A stretch of 64,000 nt of DNA from Microbacterium foliorum. Lineage in GTDB: Bacteria > Actinomycetota > Actinomycetes > Actinomycetales > Microbacteriaceae. Below the pieces are notes generated by a model. That model was not told where the DNA came from. It saw only the letters and a list, made by a program, of their open reading frames with translations, and did not search any database. Location: positions 744,001 to 808,000 of the forward strand of contig NZ_CP031425.1 of assembly GCF_003367705.1 (NCBI RefSeq), given 5' to 3'. Shown here piece after piece: positions 32,067-44,359 of this stretch; position 1 is the stretch's first letter; each line of letters begins with the position of its first letter. The position numbers were made by a program, and so were the translations under genes.

Positions 32067-32106
32067 TCGGGCGTGCGGTCAGGCCCGAAGGCGAACCGCA
32101 CGCGGG

Positions 32107-32670
32107 TCAACGGATCGCGGAGACCGCGCCACCGACGATGACGGCGACGATCGTCGTCCAGCCGATGATCGCCACGGCCTGCCAGATGAGGATGCGTGCC
32201 TTGCCGATGCCCGAGGCGGCGAGCATCGTCGCGGTGAAGTGGGTCGGCAGGAGCAGCGGGCCGAGCAGGCTGACGCCCGGCACGCCGTAGCGCTCGAACG
32301 CGCGCTGGAACTTCTCGCGGCGGGCCCTGCCACGATCGGTGGCGCCGGCGTCGACGGGCTCCGAGACAGCGCTGCCGACGCTGCCGACGCTGCCGGCGCT
32401 GCCGGCGACGACCGCCTCTCGGTTGCGGGTGCGCTTGACGATCGCCGAGCGGGCGCCCGAGCCGGCGATCACGAGGATGGCGACGCAGAGGAAGTTGCCC
32501 ACGATCGCGGCGATCGCGGCGATCACCGGATGGATGCCGCCGATGATGCCGATCGACACCGCGCCTTCGCCCTCGATGAACGGGATCGCGCCGGCGAGCG
32601 CGACGATGAGCGGCTGGATGAGTTCGGGCACCTGGGCGACGAAGCCCTGGAACGTCTCGATGAGGTTCAT
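32107..32670 (-). CDS. Small multidrug efflux protein family (PF06695) membrane protein
   Basis: A 187-residue protein with about five helices. Two sequence patterns of this family are visible: AIPFIEGEGAVSIGI near 28-42 and GVSLLGPLLLPTHFTATMLAASGI near 127-150. A low-complexity Gly/Ser/Val linker (AGSAGSVGSVGSAVSEP) splits the two halves. Despite its family name, transport activity has rarely been shown. GGGAGAG lies 4 nt before the ATG. Confidence 0.85.
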   Translation of the reverse strand: MNLIETFQGFVAQVPELIQPLIVALAGAIPFIEGEGAVSIGIIGGIHPVIAAIAAIVGNFLCVAILVIAGSGARSAIVKRTRNREAVVAGSAGSVGSVGSAVSEPVDAGATDRGRARREKFQRAFERYGVPGVSLLGPLLLPTHFTATMLAASGIGKARILIWQAVAIIGWTTIVAVIVGGAVSAIR

Positions 32671-32791
32671 GGATCTCTCCCTGTGGTCTGTGCGCCGGTC
32701 TCTCCGCCGCGATGACTACAGTCCATCGCTCATCGTGCGTCGGCGGCAGTGTCGGGTCGTCACCGCTTTGCAGGTGCTTCTCCTGCGGCAT

Positions 32792-32818
32792 CCGTGACAT
32801 CTGTCACGGTCGTATCGT
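32792..32818 (+). promoter_or_regulatory. Promoter and operator of the DesK/DesR-like pair
   Basis: CCGTGACA-TC-TGTCACGG (32792-32809) is a perfect 8-bp inverted repeat directly upstream of a TATCGT box (32813-32818), which is 7 nt before ATG 32826. Position and symmetry fit autoregulation by the response regulator of this operon. Confidence 0.6.
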
Positions 32819-32825
32819 GGGGGAC

Positions 32826-34046
32826 ATGAGCCCCTCCTCCCGCACGGTCGATCCGCTCGTCGATCCCCCTCCCGGTCAGCGGCAGCTCGCCCGCGGCATC
32901 ACTGCGACCTGGTGGTACACGTTCTCGGCCGTCGTCTTCCTCGAGCTGTTCCTCGTGCTCGTGTGGGCGCTGCAGGCACTGGCCGTTCCGGAGCCGGGAG
33001 CCGGGTGGATCGTCGTGGGCGTCGGAGGACTCGTCTGGTGGCTCTCGACGATCATGCTGCTGTGGGCGTATCGGCATCGCGTCGACGCCGAGCCCGGCAT
33101 CGCCTGGACGCGCATCGCGCCGCCGCTGCTCATCGCGGTCGTCTACGGGGTGATCGCCGGGGTGGTGGTCGACAGCTGGCTGCTCGCGCTGATGCCGGTC
33201 GCGCAGTCCGTGGTGCTGCTCAACTGGCCCAAGGGCATCCGGCTGCGGGTCGTGGCGCTCATGACCGCCCTGCTGATCGGCGCCGCGTTCGTCGACGGCG
33301 CGAGGGGAGCGGTCCAGACGGAAGGGCCGGGGTGGCTCGCCGCGTTCTACGCGATCGTCATTCCGGCGATGTCGGTGAGTTCGCTCTGGTGGTGGGATGT
33401 TCTGGTCACCCTCGACCGGGCGCGGGCCTCGGAAGCCCGTCTCGCTGCGACCCAGGAGCGTCTGCGCGTCGCCACCGACGTGCACGACCTGCAGGGCCAC
33501 CACCTGCAGGTGATCGCCCTGCAGCTCGAACTCGCCGAGCGCCTGCTGGCCCTCGATCCGGATGCCGCGCTCGAGCAGCTGCGTGCCGCACGGGTGAGCG
33601 TCGACGAGGCGCGACAGGGCACGCGCGATCTTGCGACGCGGTTCCGTTCGGTGCCCCTCGGCGACGAGGTGGCGAACGCCCGCGACCTGCTCGCGGCCGC
33701 CGGCATCCAGGTGCAGGCTGAGATCGCTCCCGATGCCGATGACGCGCCGTCCGCGGCGCTCGGCCCGGTGATCAGGGAGACCACGACGAATGTGCTGCGC
33801 CATGGAGCGGGCGGGCACGCGCGTCTCGCCCTGGGGCGCGCGCCCGAGGGCTGGCGGTACGAGGTGGCGAACGATGTCGGCGCGGATGCCGTGGTGCAGC
33901 CGATCGGCTCCGGGCTGGACGGCGTCAGGCGGCGCATCTCGGAGGCCGGCGGCACGCTGGAGATCCGTGATGATGAGGGTGAGTTCGTCGTCGTCGTGAC
34001 CGTGCCCGCGGCGAGGGCGACATCGGACGAGAGGGCCATGCGATGA
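32826..34046 (+). CDS. DesK-like sensor histidine kinase
   Basis: A 406-residue kinase. Five or six membrane helices lie between about residue 30 and 205 with short loops, as in DesK-type membrane sensors. The HisKA_3 helix has ATDVHDLQGHHLQVIALQ near 217 with the phosphorylated His, followed by the N box IRETTTNVLRHG near 318 and the G box GSGLDGVRRRISEAGG near 360. It overlaps the regulator gene by 4 nt. Likely senses membrane state or an envelope stress. Leaderless start from TATCGT. Confidence 0.9.
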   Translation: MSPSSRTVDPLVDPPPGQRQLARGITATWWYTFSAVVFLELFLVLVWALQALAVPEPGAGWIVVGVGGLVWWLSTIMLLWAYRHRVDAEPGIAWTRIAPPLLIAVVYGVIAGVVVDSWLLALMPVAQSVVLLNWPKGIRLRVVALMTALLIGAAFVDGARGAVQTEGPGWLAAFYAIVIPAMSVSSLWWWDVLVTLDRARASEARLAATQERLRVATDVHDLQGHHLQVIALQLELAERLLALDPDAALEQLRAARVSVDEARQGTRDLATRFRSVPLGDEVANARDLLAAAGIQVQAEIAPDADDAPSAALGPVIRETTTNVLRHGAGGHARLALGRAPEGWRYEVANDVGADAVVQPIGSGLDGVRRRISEAGGTLEIRDDEGEFVVVVTVPAARATSDERAMR

Positions 34047-34645
34047 TCCGGGTGCTGCTTGCCGACGACGAGGGGATGATCCGCTCCGCGCTGGCCGCGC
34101 TGCTGCGGCTCGAGGGCGACATCGAGGTCGTCGCCGAATGCGTCGACGGCGAGGAGGCGCTCGCCCGGGCGCTGGAGCTGAAGCCCGACGTGTGCCTGCT
34201 CGACCTCGAGATGCCGGGCCTCGACGGGGTCGAGGTGGCCGAGAAGCTCAGCAGGGCGATAGCGACGCGATGCGTGGTCGTCACCCGCCACGCACGTCCC
34301 GGAGTGCTGCGGCGGGCGCTCGCCTCGGGCGTCTCGGGGTTCCTGCCGAAGTCACGGGGCGCCGATCAGGTCGCCGACGTGATCCGCCGCGTCGCCGCGG
34401 GCGCGAGATACGTCGACCCCGAGATCGCCGCCGACGCGCTCAGCGACGAGCGCTCGCCGCTGACCGATCGTGAGCTCGACGTGCTGCGCGCGGGGCGCCG
34501 CGGCGAGACGACGGGGCAGATCGCTCGGAGCCTCTCGCTCGCCCCCGGCACGGTACGCAACCACATCTCCGCGGTGCTGGCGAAGCTCGGGGTCGGCACG
34601 CGGCAGCAGGCGGTGCTGATGGCCGAGGCTCGCGGCTGGATCTGA
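34043..34645 (+). CDS. NarL/DesR-like response regulator
   Basis: A 200-residue regulator with a receiver domain (DDE near 8-10, DVCLLDLEMPGLDG near 50, FLPKSRG near 98) and a LuxR HTH (LTDRELDVLRAGRRGETTGQIARSLSLAPGTVRNHIS) near 140-180. It forms an operon with the kinase and probably binds the inverted repeat before it. No obvious target operon is adjacent. Confidence 0.92.
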   Translation: MIRVLLADDEGMIRSALAALLRLEGDIEVVAECVDGEEALARALELKPDVCLLDLEMPGLDGVEVAEKLSRAIATRCVVVTRHARPGVLRRALASGVSGFLPKSRGADQVADVIRRVAAGARYVDPEIAADALSDERSPLTDRELDVLRAGRRGETTGQIARSLSLAPGTVRNHISAVLAKLGVGTRQQAVLMAEARGWI

Positions 34646-34651
34646 GTCGAC

Positions 34652-35410
34652 TCAGCCGTGTTCGCGGCCGTCGTGGCCGTGGCCGCCGTCGTGCCCGTCG
34701 TCGTGCCCGTGGTCGTGATCGTGGTCGTGCCGGTGGTCGTGGTCGTGCTCGCGGCCGTCGTCATCATGGTCGTTCTCGAGGATCATGCCGACGGAGGTGG
34801 CGCACGCGTCCCCGCGCCAAGCCTCCAGGCCCTCCCGCACGGCGAAGACCGCGATCACGAGTCCCGCGACCGCATCCGCCCACCACCATCCGAACAGACT
34901 GTTGAGCGCGAGGCCGATCAGCACCGCAGCCGACAGGTAGGTGCAGATCAGCGTCTGCATCGAGTCGGCGACAGCGGTGGCCGAGCCGATCTCGCGGCCC
35001 GCACGCCGCTCGGCGAGCGACACGACCGGCATGATCGCGACGCTCAGAGCGGTGAGCACGAGACCGACCGTGCTGTGCTCCGGTCGTTCCCCGCCGATCA
35101 GCGCCCACAGCGAGGTCGCCGTGACATACGCAGCGAGCGCGAAGAACGCGACCGCGATCACTCGCAGTGTGGGCTTCTCCCACCGTTCGGGGTCGCGGCG
35201 GGTGAACTGCCACGCGACGGCGGCGGCCGAGAGCACCTCGATGCTCGAGTCCAACCCGAAGCCGATCAGGGCGGCGGAGGAGGCGACGGAGCCTGCCGCG
35301 ATCGCCACGACGGCTTCGATGAGGTTGTAGACGATGGTGAACGCGACGATGAGACGGATGCGGCGCTGCAGCCGTGCTCGTCGCTCGGGGGTGATCGTGA
35401 GGGTCGACAT
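34652..35410 (-). CDS. Cation transporter (CDF-like) with histidine-rich tail
   Basis: A 252-residue cation diffusion facilitator relative with about six helices. Helix 2 has SAALIGFGLDSSIEV with the metal-site Asp, and ADSMQTLICTYLS near 155 is the second site. The C-terminus is a run of His and Asp residues (EHDHDHRHDHDHDHGH), a cytoplasmic metal-binding tail. It exports a divalent metal such as Zn or Cd, using a proton gradient. It follows the ArsR-type regulator gene with TGATG overlap, so it is its likely target. Confidence 0.9.
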   Translation of the reverse strand: MSTLTITPERRARLQRRIRLIVAFTIVYNLIEAVVAIAAGSVASSAALIGFGLDSSIEVLSAAAVAWQFTRRDPERWEKPTLRVIAVAFFALAAYVTATSLWALIGGERPEHSTVGLVLTALSVAIMPVVSLAERRAGREIGSATAVADSMQTLICTYLSAAVLIGLALNSLFGWWWADAVAGLVIAVFAVREGLEAWRGDACATSVGMILENDHDDDGREHDHDHRHDHDHDHGHDDGHDGGHGHDGREHG

Positions 35411-35742
35411 CAGCAGGTGCATCCGTCGGAGTCGCAGCAGTCGGGCTCGACGATCAGCATCACACGCATCAGCTCGTCCAGTGCCGGGGCGAGGTGCGGG
35501 TCGGCGAGCTGATAGCGGCTGCGGCGTCCGTCGGGGGTCCCCTCGACGAGGCCGCATCCGCGCAGGCACGCCAGATGATTCGAGAGGAGCTGGCGGCTGA
35601 CGCCGAGCTCGTCGGCCAGATCGGAGGGGTAGGCCGGAGTCTCGCGGAGCGCCAGGAGGATCGCCGCCCTCGTCGGATCCGAGAGGGCATGCCCGAGGCG
35701 AGCCACGGCGGCGGTGTGGGTGGGGGAGGCGGTCAGCGTCAC
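35410..35742 (-). CDS. ArsR/SmtB-family metal sensor (CmtR-like)
   Basis: A 110-residue wHTH repressor. The recognition helix region is ELGVSRQLLSNHLACLRGCGL, in which Cys-x3-Cys matches the Cd/Pb site of CmtR, and the C-terminus CCDSDGCTC adds further cysteines; CmtR also uses one C-terminal Cys. It likely represses itself and the efflux gene downstream until metal binds. GTG 35742 was chosen for the TACAGT box 6 nt upstream; the longer start at 35757 lies inside that promoter. Confidence 0.88.
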   Translation of the reverse strand: MTLTASPTHTAAVARLGHALSDPTRAAILLALRETPAYPSDLADELGVSRQLLSNHLACLRGCGLVEGTPDGRRSRYQLADPHLAPALDELMRVMLIVEPDCCDSDGCTC

Positions 35743-35795
35743 ACGCCCACTGTACACGGAACGCTGAACTCAGAGAACTCTGTATCGACGAGACC

Positions 35796-37556
35796 TCAGT
35801 CGGCCGGCCCGATGATCACCGCCGACTCGGAGGGGAGCGCGATGGTCCGCGTGGTCACGCGCACCGGCGTCGTCTCGAGCAGCACCCGGGCGTCGGGTGC
35901 GAGGTCGAATTCGACGTCGTCGGCGGTCAGGTTCACCAGCACCGACACGTCGCCCCGGTCGAGGCGGTACGCGCGGGCATCGGGTGCGGCGTCCTGGTGC
36001 ATCACGGTCACCTGCGTGTGCGCGAGATCGGGGTCGGTGAGATCGGGCAGTTCTCGTCGCAGTGCGATCAGCCGTCGATGGAGATCGAGGATGCGTGCCT
36101 GGTGGGGGCGGCCGAGCTCGTCCCAGTCGAGGTGCGAGCGCTCGAAGGTCTGCGGATCCTGCGGGTCGGGCACCTGGGCGGGGTCCCACCCCATGCGCGC
36201 GAACTCGGCGATGCGCCCCTCGGCGGTCGCCGTGGCGAGCTCCGGCTCCTCGTGCGAGGTGAAGAACTGCCAGGGGGTGTTCGCCCCCCATTCCTCGCCC
36301 ATGAACAGCATCGGCGTGCCCGGTGCGGTCAGGGTGAGCACCGCGGCGACGGCCAGACGGTCGGTCGACAACGATGCCGAGAGGCGGTCGCCCGCGGCCC
36401 GGTTCCCGATCTGATCGTGGTCCTGCGTGAAGGTGACCAGGCGCCAGGCCGGCACCTCGGCCGGCAGCGGATGCCCGTGCGGGCGGTCGCGGAACGACGA
36501 GTAGGTGCCATCGTGGAAGAAGCCGCCCTGTGACACCTTCTTCACGGCATCCGGGGCCGCGAAATCGGCGTAGTAGCCCTCGGTCTCCCCGGTGAGGGCG
36601 ACGTGCATCGCGTGGTGCCAGTCGTCAGACCACTGCGCGGTGAGCCCGTATCCTCCTTCGTCCCTGGGCAGGAGGAGGGTGGGGTCGTTCAGATCGGACT
36701 CCGCGATGAGGGTGAGCGGTCGGCCGAGCTCGGCGGCGAGAGCATCGACGCGTTCCGCCATCTCCTGGAGGATGTGCGGGGTCTGCTCGTCGTGCAGCGC
36801 GTGCACGGCATCGAGGCGCAGACCGTCGACGTGGAAGTCGCGCAGCCACATCAGCGCGTTCTCGAGGATGTACTCGCGCACGCTCGGCTCGCTCAGATCC
36901 AGCGAATCCCCCCACGACGTGTTGTGCTCGCCGTCGCGCAGGTAGGGGCCGAACTCGGGAAGATAGTTGCCGCTCGGACCGAGGTGGTTGTAGACGACGT
37001 CCTGGATCACCGCGAGCCCCCGGGCGTGCGCGGCATCGACGAGGCGCTGGTAGCCCGCGGGCCCACCGTATCCCTCGTGCACGGCGTACCAGAGCACGCC
37101 GTCGTATCCCCAGTTCCACCGTCCGCTGAACGCGTTCACCGGCAGCAGCTCGATGTGGGTGACACCGAGGGCGACGAGGTGGTCGAGTCGTCCGATCAGC
37201 GAGTCGAGGGTCCCCTCCGGGGTGAAGGTCCCCACGTGCAGCTCGTAGACGACGCCACCGGCGAGCTCGCGCCCCGCCCAGTCGCCGTCCGTCCACTCGA
37301 ACCGCGACGCGTCGAAGAGCGCAGACGGTCCGTGCACACCCCGGGGCTGGCGACGCGACCGGGGGTCGGGGCGCAGCGTCGAGCTCCCGTCGAGCAGGAA
37401 TCCGTAGCGCTCGCCTTCGGCCATGGCCACATCGGAGCTCCACCAGCCGTCGGGCTGCCCCTCACGGCTGAGATCGTGCTCCGAGATGGTCACGCAGGCC
37501 GGGGTGAGGCGACGGAGCCGCACGGAATCGGCGCGGGGCGCCCAGACGGAGATCAT
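35796..37556 (-). CDS. treZ: Malto-oligosyltrehalose trehalohydrolase (TreZ)
   Basis: A 586-residue GH13 enzyme that releases trehalose from maltooligosyltrehalose. N-terminal beta domain, then the barrel with [24 protein letters not shown] near 120, [16 protein letters not shown] (nucleophile Asp) near 245 and IAESDLND (acid/base Glu) near 283, with [13 protein letters not shown] near 380. It overlaps treY by 4 nt. Last gene of the trehalose operon. Confidence 0.96.
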   Translation of the reverse strand: MISVWAPRADSVRLRRLTPACVTISEHDLSREGQPDGWWSSDVAMAEGERYGFLLDGSSTLRPDPRSRRQPRGVHGPSALFDASRFEWTDGDWAGRELAGGVVYELHVGTFTPEGTLDSLIGRLDHLVALGVTHIELLPVNAFSGRWNWGYDGVLWYAVHEGYGGPAGYQRLVDAAHARGLAVIQDVVYNHLGPSGNYLPEFGPYLRDGEHNTSWGDSLDLSEPSVREYILENALMWLRDFHVDGLRLDAVHALHDEQTPHILQEMAERVDALAAELGRPLTLIAESDLNDPTLLLPRDEGGYGLTAQWSDDWHHAMHVALTGETEGYYADFAAPDAVKKVSQGGFFHDGTYSSFRDRPHGHPLPAEVPAWRLVTFTQDHDQIGNRAAGDRLSASLSTDRLAVAAVLTLTAPGTPMLFMGEEWGANTPWQFFTSHEEPELATATAEGRIAEFARMGWDPAQVPDPQDPQTFERSHLDWDELGRPHQARILDLHRRLIALRRELPDLTDPDLAHTQVTVMHQDAAPDARAYRLDRGDVSVLVNLTADDVEFDLAPDARVLLETTPVRVTTRTIALPSESAVIIGPAD

Positions 37557-39897
37557 CGGTCCTCCACCAGCAGGGCGACGGGATAGGTGTCGAGAAGTTC
37601 CGACAGGTGCACGGGACCGGCGGCGATCCGGCGCCCCGTGAGCACGTCGGTCGCCGGGATCTCACGTCGCAGCAGCACCGTGTCGCCCCACCCGCCGCGG
37701 GCGGCGAGGCCGACGGGAAGGCGGGTCGCGACGGCGAGGACGCCACCGCGATCGACGGCGACGGCGTGCGCGGACGCCTCGCCGGCCACCGTGCCGGGGC
37801 GGTAGCCGTCGAAGAGCTCATCGTGGTCGCGTCGCAGGCGCAGCGCGCGCGACACGACCAGCATCTTCGCGGCACCGGAATCGTCGACCGGGGGGAGGAT
37901 GCCGCGCGCGGCCTCCTCGTCCACACGACGCAGCAGGTCGGCGCGCGCACCGAAGTCCACGGGCCGCCGATTGTCCGGATCGACGAGCGAGTGGTCCCAC
38001 AGCTCGGTGCCCTGGTATACGTCCGGCACGCCGGGGGCCGTGAGCTGCAGGAGCTTCGCGGAGAGGGAGTTCACCCGTCCGGCGTCGACGATCTCGGCCA
38101 CGAAGGCGTCGAGCAGCGGGCGTGCGGGCCCCTCGGTGGCCTGCGCGATCGCGATGACCCCCTTCTCGAAGTCCTCATCCGGATGCTGCCAGGCGGTGGA
38201 TTCCGCAGCCTCTCGGGCGGCCTTGAGCCCGTACTGGCTCATCCGCTCGGCCGTGATCGGCCAGGCACCGACCGCCGCCTGCCAGAGCAGAGCGTCGAGG
38301 GGGCCGTGCCCGGTCGAGGCGATGCCGCGCAGCTGGGTGAGGACCTCGGCCCAACGCTCCGGCATCTCGGCGAGCACCGAGAGTCGCGCCCTGACATCCT
38401 CCGAGCGCTTCGTGTCATGGGTCGACAGTGCCGTCAGCGAGTGCGGCCACGAGGCGAGTCGCGCGCGCTGGGCGTCGTGGAAGGCGTCGACCGTGATCGA
38501 GGCGATCGACGGATCGCCCCCGACCTCGGTGAGCGTGCCGAGGCGCGTGTGCCGATAGAACGCCGTGTCTTCGACGCCCTTCGCCATCACGGCGCCGGTG
38601 ACCTGCGGGAAGCGTTCGGCGATCTCGAGGCCGGTGTCGAAGAGAAGCGGAGCGAGCTCCGCGATCGCGGTCGCCAGGTCGGGCCGTCGCGCGGCGGCAT
38701 CGTCGAGCGCATGCTGCAGATGCTCGTGCCCGGCAGGCAGGTACGCGCGGTACACGGGGAAGCTCGCGACGATCTCGGCCAGCGCCTCCTCGGCATCCAC
38801 GACCCCGAACGGCAGGGCGCGGACCAGGCGACGCACCTCGGACCGCAGCAGTTCGTCGGCGATCATCCGCTTGGTCGAATGGATGAGATCCTGCCAGGAC
38901 TCGGCCTCCGGGAGGCCGGAGTCCTCGCGCAGGCGTGCGTCGAGGTCGTCGAGCGCGCGCACGCCGTCGCCGTCGATCAGCACGCGATCGAACTCGACGA
39001 GGGCGTCATACCCGGTGGTGCCGTCGGTGCGCCACCACGAGGGCAGCTCCTCACCGGGCTCGAGGATCTTCTCGACGACCGTATAGGCCGCGCCGGTCGC
39101 ATCCGCGAGGCGCTCCAGGTAGGCGCCGGGGTCGACGAGCCCGTCGGGGTGGTCCACCCGCAGGCCGTCCGCCAGACCCTCGGTGATCCACCGCACGATC
39201 TCGCGGTGGGATTCCTCGAAGACGTCGGGGATCTCGACACGGATGCCGGCGAGCTCGGAGACCGCGAAGAAGCGGCGGTAGTCGAGCTCGGTGTTCTGGT
39301 CCTCCCAGAAGCGCAGCTCGTAGTGCTGGGCGTCCAGCAGAGCGGGAAGATCGTCCGCGAGGTCGGCCGTGCCGGGGGCCAGCGGGAGCACGTGGTCGAA
39401 GTAGTGCAGCGTGCCGTCGGGGGCGTCGTCTGCGGGTGTCGTGTCGATCGTGATCTCGCCGGCGGCGAGCACCTCGGCGGGCGAGGATCCGAGGATCGGC
39501 AGCCGTACCCGGCCCGCCGACATCCGCCGGTCGATGTCGAAGGCGATCGCGTGCCGCGACGAGGTGCCGAGGCGCAGCAGATCCCACCACCAGTGGTTCG
39601 CGCGCGGCAGCGCGACGCCGACGTGGTTCGGCACGATGTCGACGAGGATGCCGAGCCCGGCGGCGCGTGCCGCAGCGGCGAATCGCGTCAGGCCCTCGGG
39701 GCCTCCGCGCTCCGGATCGACCCGCGAGTGATCGACCACGTCGTACCCGTGATCGGATCCGGGCACCGCCGCGAGCAGCGGCGACAGATACGCCCACGAC
39801 GCGCCGAGGTCGGCGAGGTACCCCGCCGCCTCCGCCGCATCGTCGAGGGTGAAGCCCTGTCGGATCTGCAGCCGGTACGTCGAGAGAGGTCGTCGCG

Positions 39898-39901
<4 letters not shown>
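37553..39901 (-). CDS. treY: Malto-oligosyltrehalose synthase (TreY)
   Basis: A 782-residue GH13 enzyme that turns the reducing end of a maltooligosaccharide into a trehalose unit. Starts [23 protein letters not shown], with the catalytic region [21 protein letters not shown] and [17 protein letters not shown] near 240-265, and the late motif [19 protein letters not shown]. Overlaps both neighbours by 4 nt; order treX-treY-treZ is a polycistronic unit. Confidence 0.96.
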
Positions 39902-42104
<2,203 letters not shown>

Positions 42105-42108
<4 letters not shown>

Positions 42109-42389
42109 TGCGCGTGCCGCATCGCGACTGCACGGTGCAGCACGGTCTGGAGAGCATCGTGGAAGTCGTGCACTTGGGCCACCTCGTCGGCTTTCGGGTA
42201 GGGGTGGCCGACGTAGCAGACGAAGACCGGATGAACGTGTTCGATGTAACCTATCGGGCCGTCGTGAAAGACGACGTAACGATCGAGGTCGACGCGCTCA
42301 TAGAGGGGCTCGACCGGAGTCGCGGTTCCCTGTGAAGCCTGGTCCTGAGGGGACTCCCGGTCATGTGCGGCATGGGTCTTCGCAGTCAT
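42105..42389 (-). CDS. Small conserved protein heading the trehalose operon, unknown function
   Basis: A 94-residue protein: a polar, flexible N-terminal 35 residues, then a compact domain with [41 protein letters not shown], His-rich and with one Cys. No membrane segment. CAGGAG lies 6 nt before ATG 42389, and it overlaps glgX by 4 nt, so it is the first gene of the operon. Possibly a regulatory or accessory subunit; I know no characterised homologue. Confidence 0.7.
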
Positions 42390-42580
42390 GATGGCTCCTG
42401 ATTCTGTTGATGCTCTCACGATAGGAGCGGGGGCGAATCTGGGATATCCCATTGCCAGCAGGGCGATCACGCGCTATGTCTCGAGTCGTGTCCGTGCGTG
42501 TGCCTGTCGCCCCGTGAAATCAGGGCGGTCGCACCTGCGACAATGGAATCCCCGCGCCGATCCCGAACCGAGGAGCTTCC

Positions 42581-43984
42581 GTGCAGTACATCTCCACCCG
42601 AGGCGGCATGCAGCCGCTGCCGTACTGCGAGACGCTGCTCGAAGGGCTCGCCCCCGACGGCGGTCTCGCGGTGCCTGAGACGATGCCGACGGTCGACGGC
42701 GAGACCCTCGAGCGCTGGCGCGCGCTGACGTACCCGCAACTCGCGACCGAGGTGCTCGGGCTCTTCGCCACCGACATCCCGCGCGCCGATCTCGCGCGCA
42801 TGACGGCGGCGGCGTACGAGCCGTTCCCCGAGGCGGTCGTGCCGCTGCGGGCGATCGACGAGGACCTCACCCTGGTGGGGCTGTCGGAGGGGCCGACCCT
42901 CGCTTTCAAGGACATGGCGATGCAGTTCCTCGGCCAGGTCGTCGAGTACGCCCTCGAGCGCAAGGGCTCCGTGCTGAACATCCTCGGCGCGACCTCGGGA
43001 GACACGGGATCCGCGGCCGAGCACGCGCTGCGCGGCAAGGATCGCATCTCGGTCTTCATGCTCTCGCCGAAGGGACGCATGAGCGCCTTCCAGCGCGCGC
43101 AGATGTTCTCGCTCGACGACGAGAACATCCACAACATCGTCGTCGACGGCGTCTTCGACGACTGCCAGAACCTCGTCAAGAAGCTCGCGGGCGACCTCGA
43201 TTTCAAGCGGGCGCAGAACCTGGGTGCGGTCAACTCCATCAACCTCGCGCGCATCACCGCGCAGGTCGTCTACTACTTCTGGGCCTGGCTGAGGGCGACG
43301 GACGTCGGCGGATGGACCGAGGTGTCGTTCACGGTGCCGTCGGGAAACTTCGGCAACATCCTCTCCGGGTTCTTCGCGAAGCAGATGGGGCTGCCGATCC
43401 GTCGCCTCGTCCTCGCGGCGAACGAGAACAACGTGCTCGACGAGTTCTTCCGCACCGGGGTCTACCGACCCCGCAGCGCCGCCCAGACCCTGGCGACCTC
43501 GAGCCCCTCGATGGACATCTCGAAGGCGTCGAACCTCGAGCGCTTCATCTTCGAGCTGGTGGGTCGCGACGCCTCGCGCGTGGTCAGCGCCTGGAAGGAC
43601 CTCGACGACAAGGGGCACTTCGACTTCACCGCGGACCTCTCGCGGTTCATCGAGGAGTTCGGCATCGTGAGCGGCACCTCGACGCATGCCGACCGGCTCG
43701 CCACGATCGAAGCGGTCTACGACGCCTCGGGCGACATCATCGATCCGCACACGGCCGACGGCGTCAAGGTCGCACGGGAGTACATCGAGCCCGGAGTGCC
43801 GATGCTGGTGCTCGAGACCGCGAAGCCGCAGAAGTTCGCCGAGACGATCCGTGAGGCGATCGGCGTCGAGCTCGAGTACCCGTCGGAGCTGCGCGCGATG
43901 CTGGATGCGCCGCAGCGCACCACAGAGATGGCCGACGACGAGCACGAGCTGCGGGCGTTCATCGAGGCGAACGCGCTGCGCTGA
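42581..43984 (+). CDS. thrC: Threonine synthase
   Basis: A 467-residue PLP enzyme that makes L-threonine from O-phosphohomoserine. Starts QYISTRGGMQPLPYCETLLEG, has the PLP lysine in LAFKDMAMQFLGQ near 110 and the phosphate/cofactor region ILGATSGDTGSAAEHAL near 133. Length and sequence match the longer class (yeast and E. coli type). The GTG start has GAGGAG 5 nt upstream. Confidence 0.95.
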   Translation: MQYISTRGGMQPLPYCETLLEGLAPDGGLAVPETMPTVDGETLERWRALTYPQLATEVLGLFATDIPRADLARMTAAAYEPFPEAVVPLRAIDEDLTLVGLSEGPTLAFKDMAMQFLGQVVEYALERKGSVLNILGATSGDTGSAAEHALRGKDRISVFMLSPKGRMSAFQRAQMFSLDDENIHNIVVDGVFDDCQNLVKKLAGDLDFKRAQNLGAVNSINLARITAQVVYYFWAWLRATDVGGWTEVSFTVPSGNFGNILSGFFAKQMGLPIRRLVLAANENNVLDEFFRTGVYRPRSAAQTLATSSPSMDISKASNLERFIFELVGRDASRVVSAWKDLDDKGHFDFTADLSRFIEEFGIVSGTSTHADRLATIEAVYDASGDIIDPHTADGVKVAREYIEPGVPMLVLETAKPQKFAETIREAIGVELEYPSELRAMLDAPQRTTEMADDEHELRAFIEANALR

Positions 43985-43991
43985 CCCCCGC

Positions 43992-44258
43992 TCAGGCGGG
44001 AAGCGCCTTCACCGCCGCCGTGAGGACCTGAGGCACGGTCGGCACGCCCACGGCGCGGAACACCTCGGTGCCGGACGCATCACGGATGATCACCGTCGGC
44101 GTGGAGCGGATGTCGAGGGCTTCGGCCGCATCCGGTTCGTGGGCGACATCGATCTCGGTCACCGTCGCGTCCGGGAGGAACCGCACGGCATCCGCGAGCA
44201 CCGCGCGCGTGCGCGAGCACGCCCCGCAGAACGCGGATGTGACGAGCGTCAGTTCCAT
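43992..44258 (-). CDS. Small thioredoxin-like protein
   Basis: An 88-residue thioredoxin fold. The active-site CGAC is in LVTSAFCGACSRTRAVL near residue 11-14, TPTV (the cis-proline loop) is at about 53-56, and the sequence otherwise matches small thioredoxins or mycoredoxin-like disulfide reductases. AGGGGG is 4 nt before the ATG. Partner unknown. Confidence 0.85.
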   Translation of the reverse strand: MELTLVTSAFCGACSRTRAVLADAVRFLPDATVTEIDVAHEPDAAEALDIRSTPTVIIRDASGTEVFRAVGVPTVPQVLTAAVKALPA

Positions 44259-44359
44259 CGTGCCCCCTCTCGATCCTTCCGGTGCAACCGAATGGCTCGA
44301 CGCGGTGTTCCCGACCGTGGTTTCCGCATCTCGGTCACGCCGACAGCGCGGGGTCCGCG

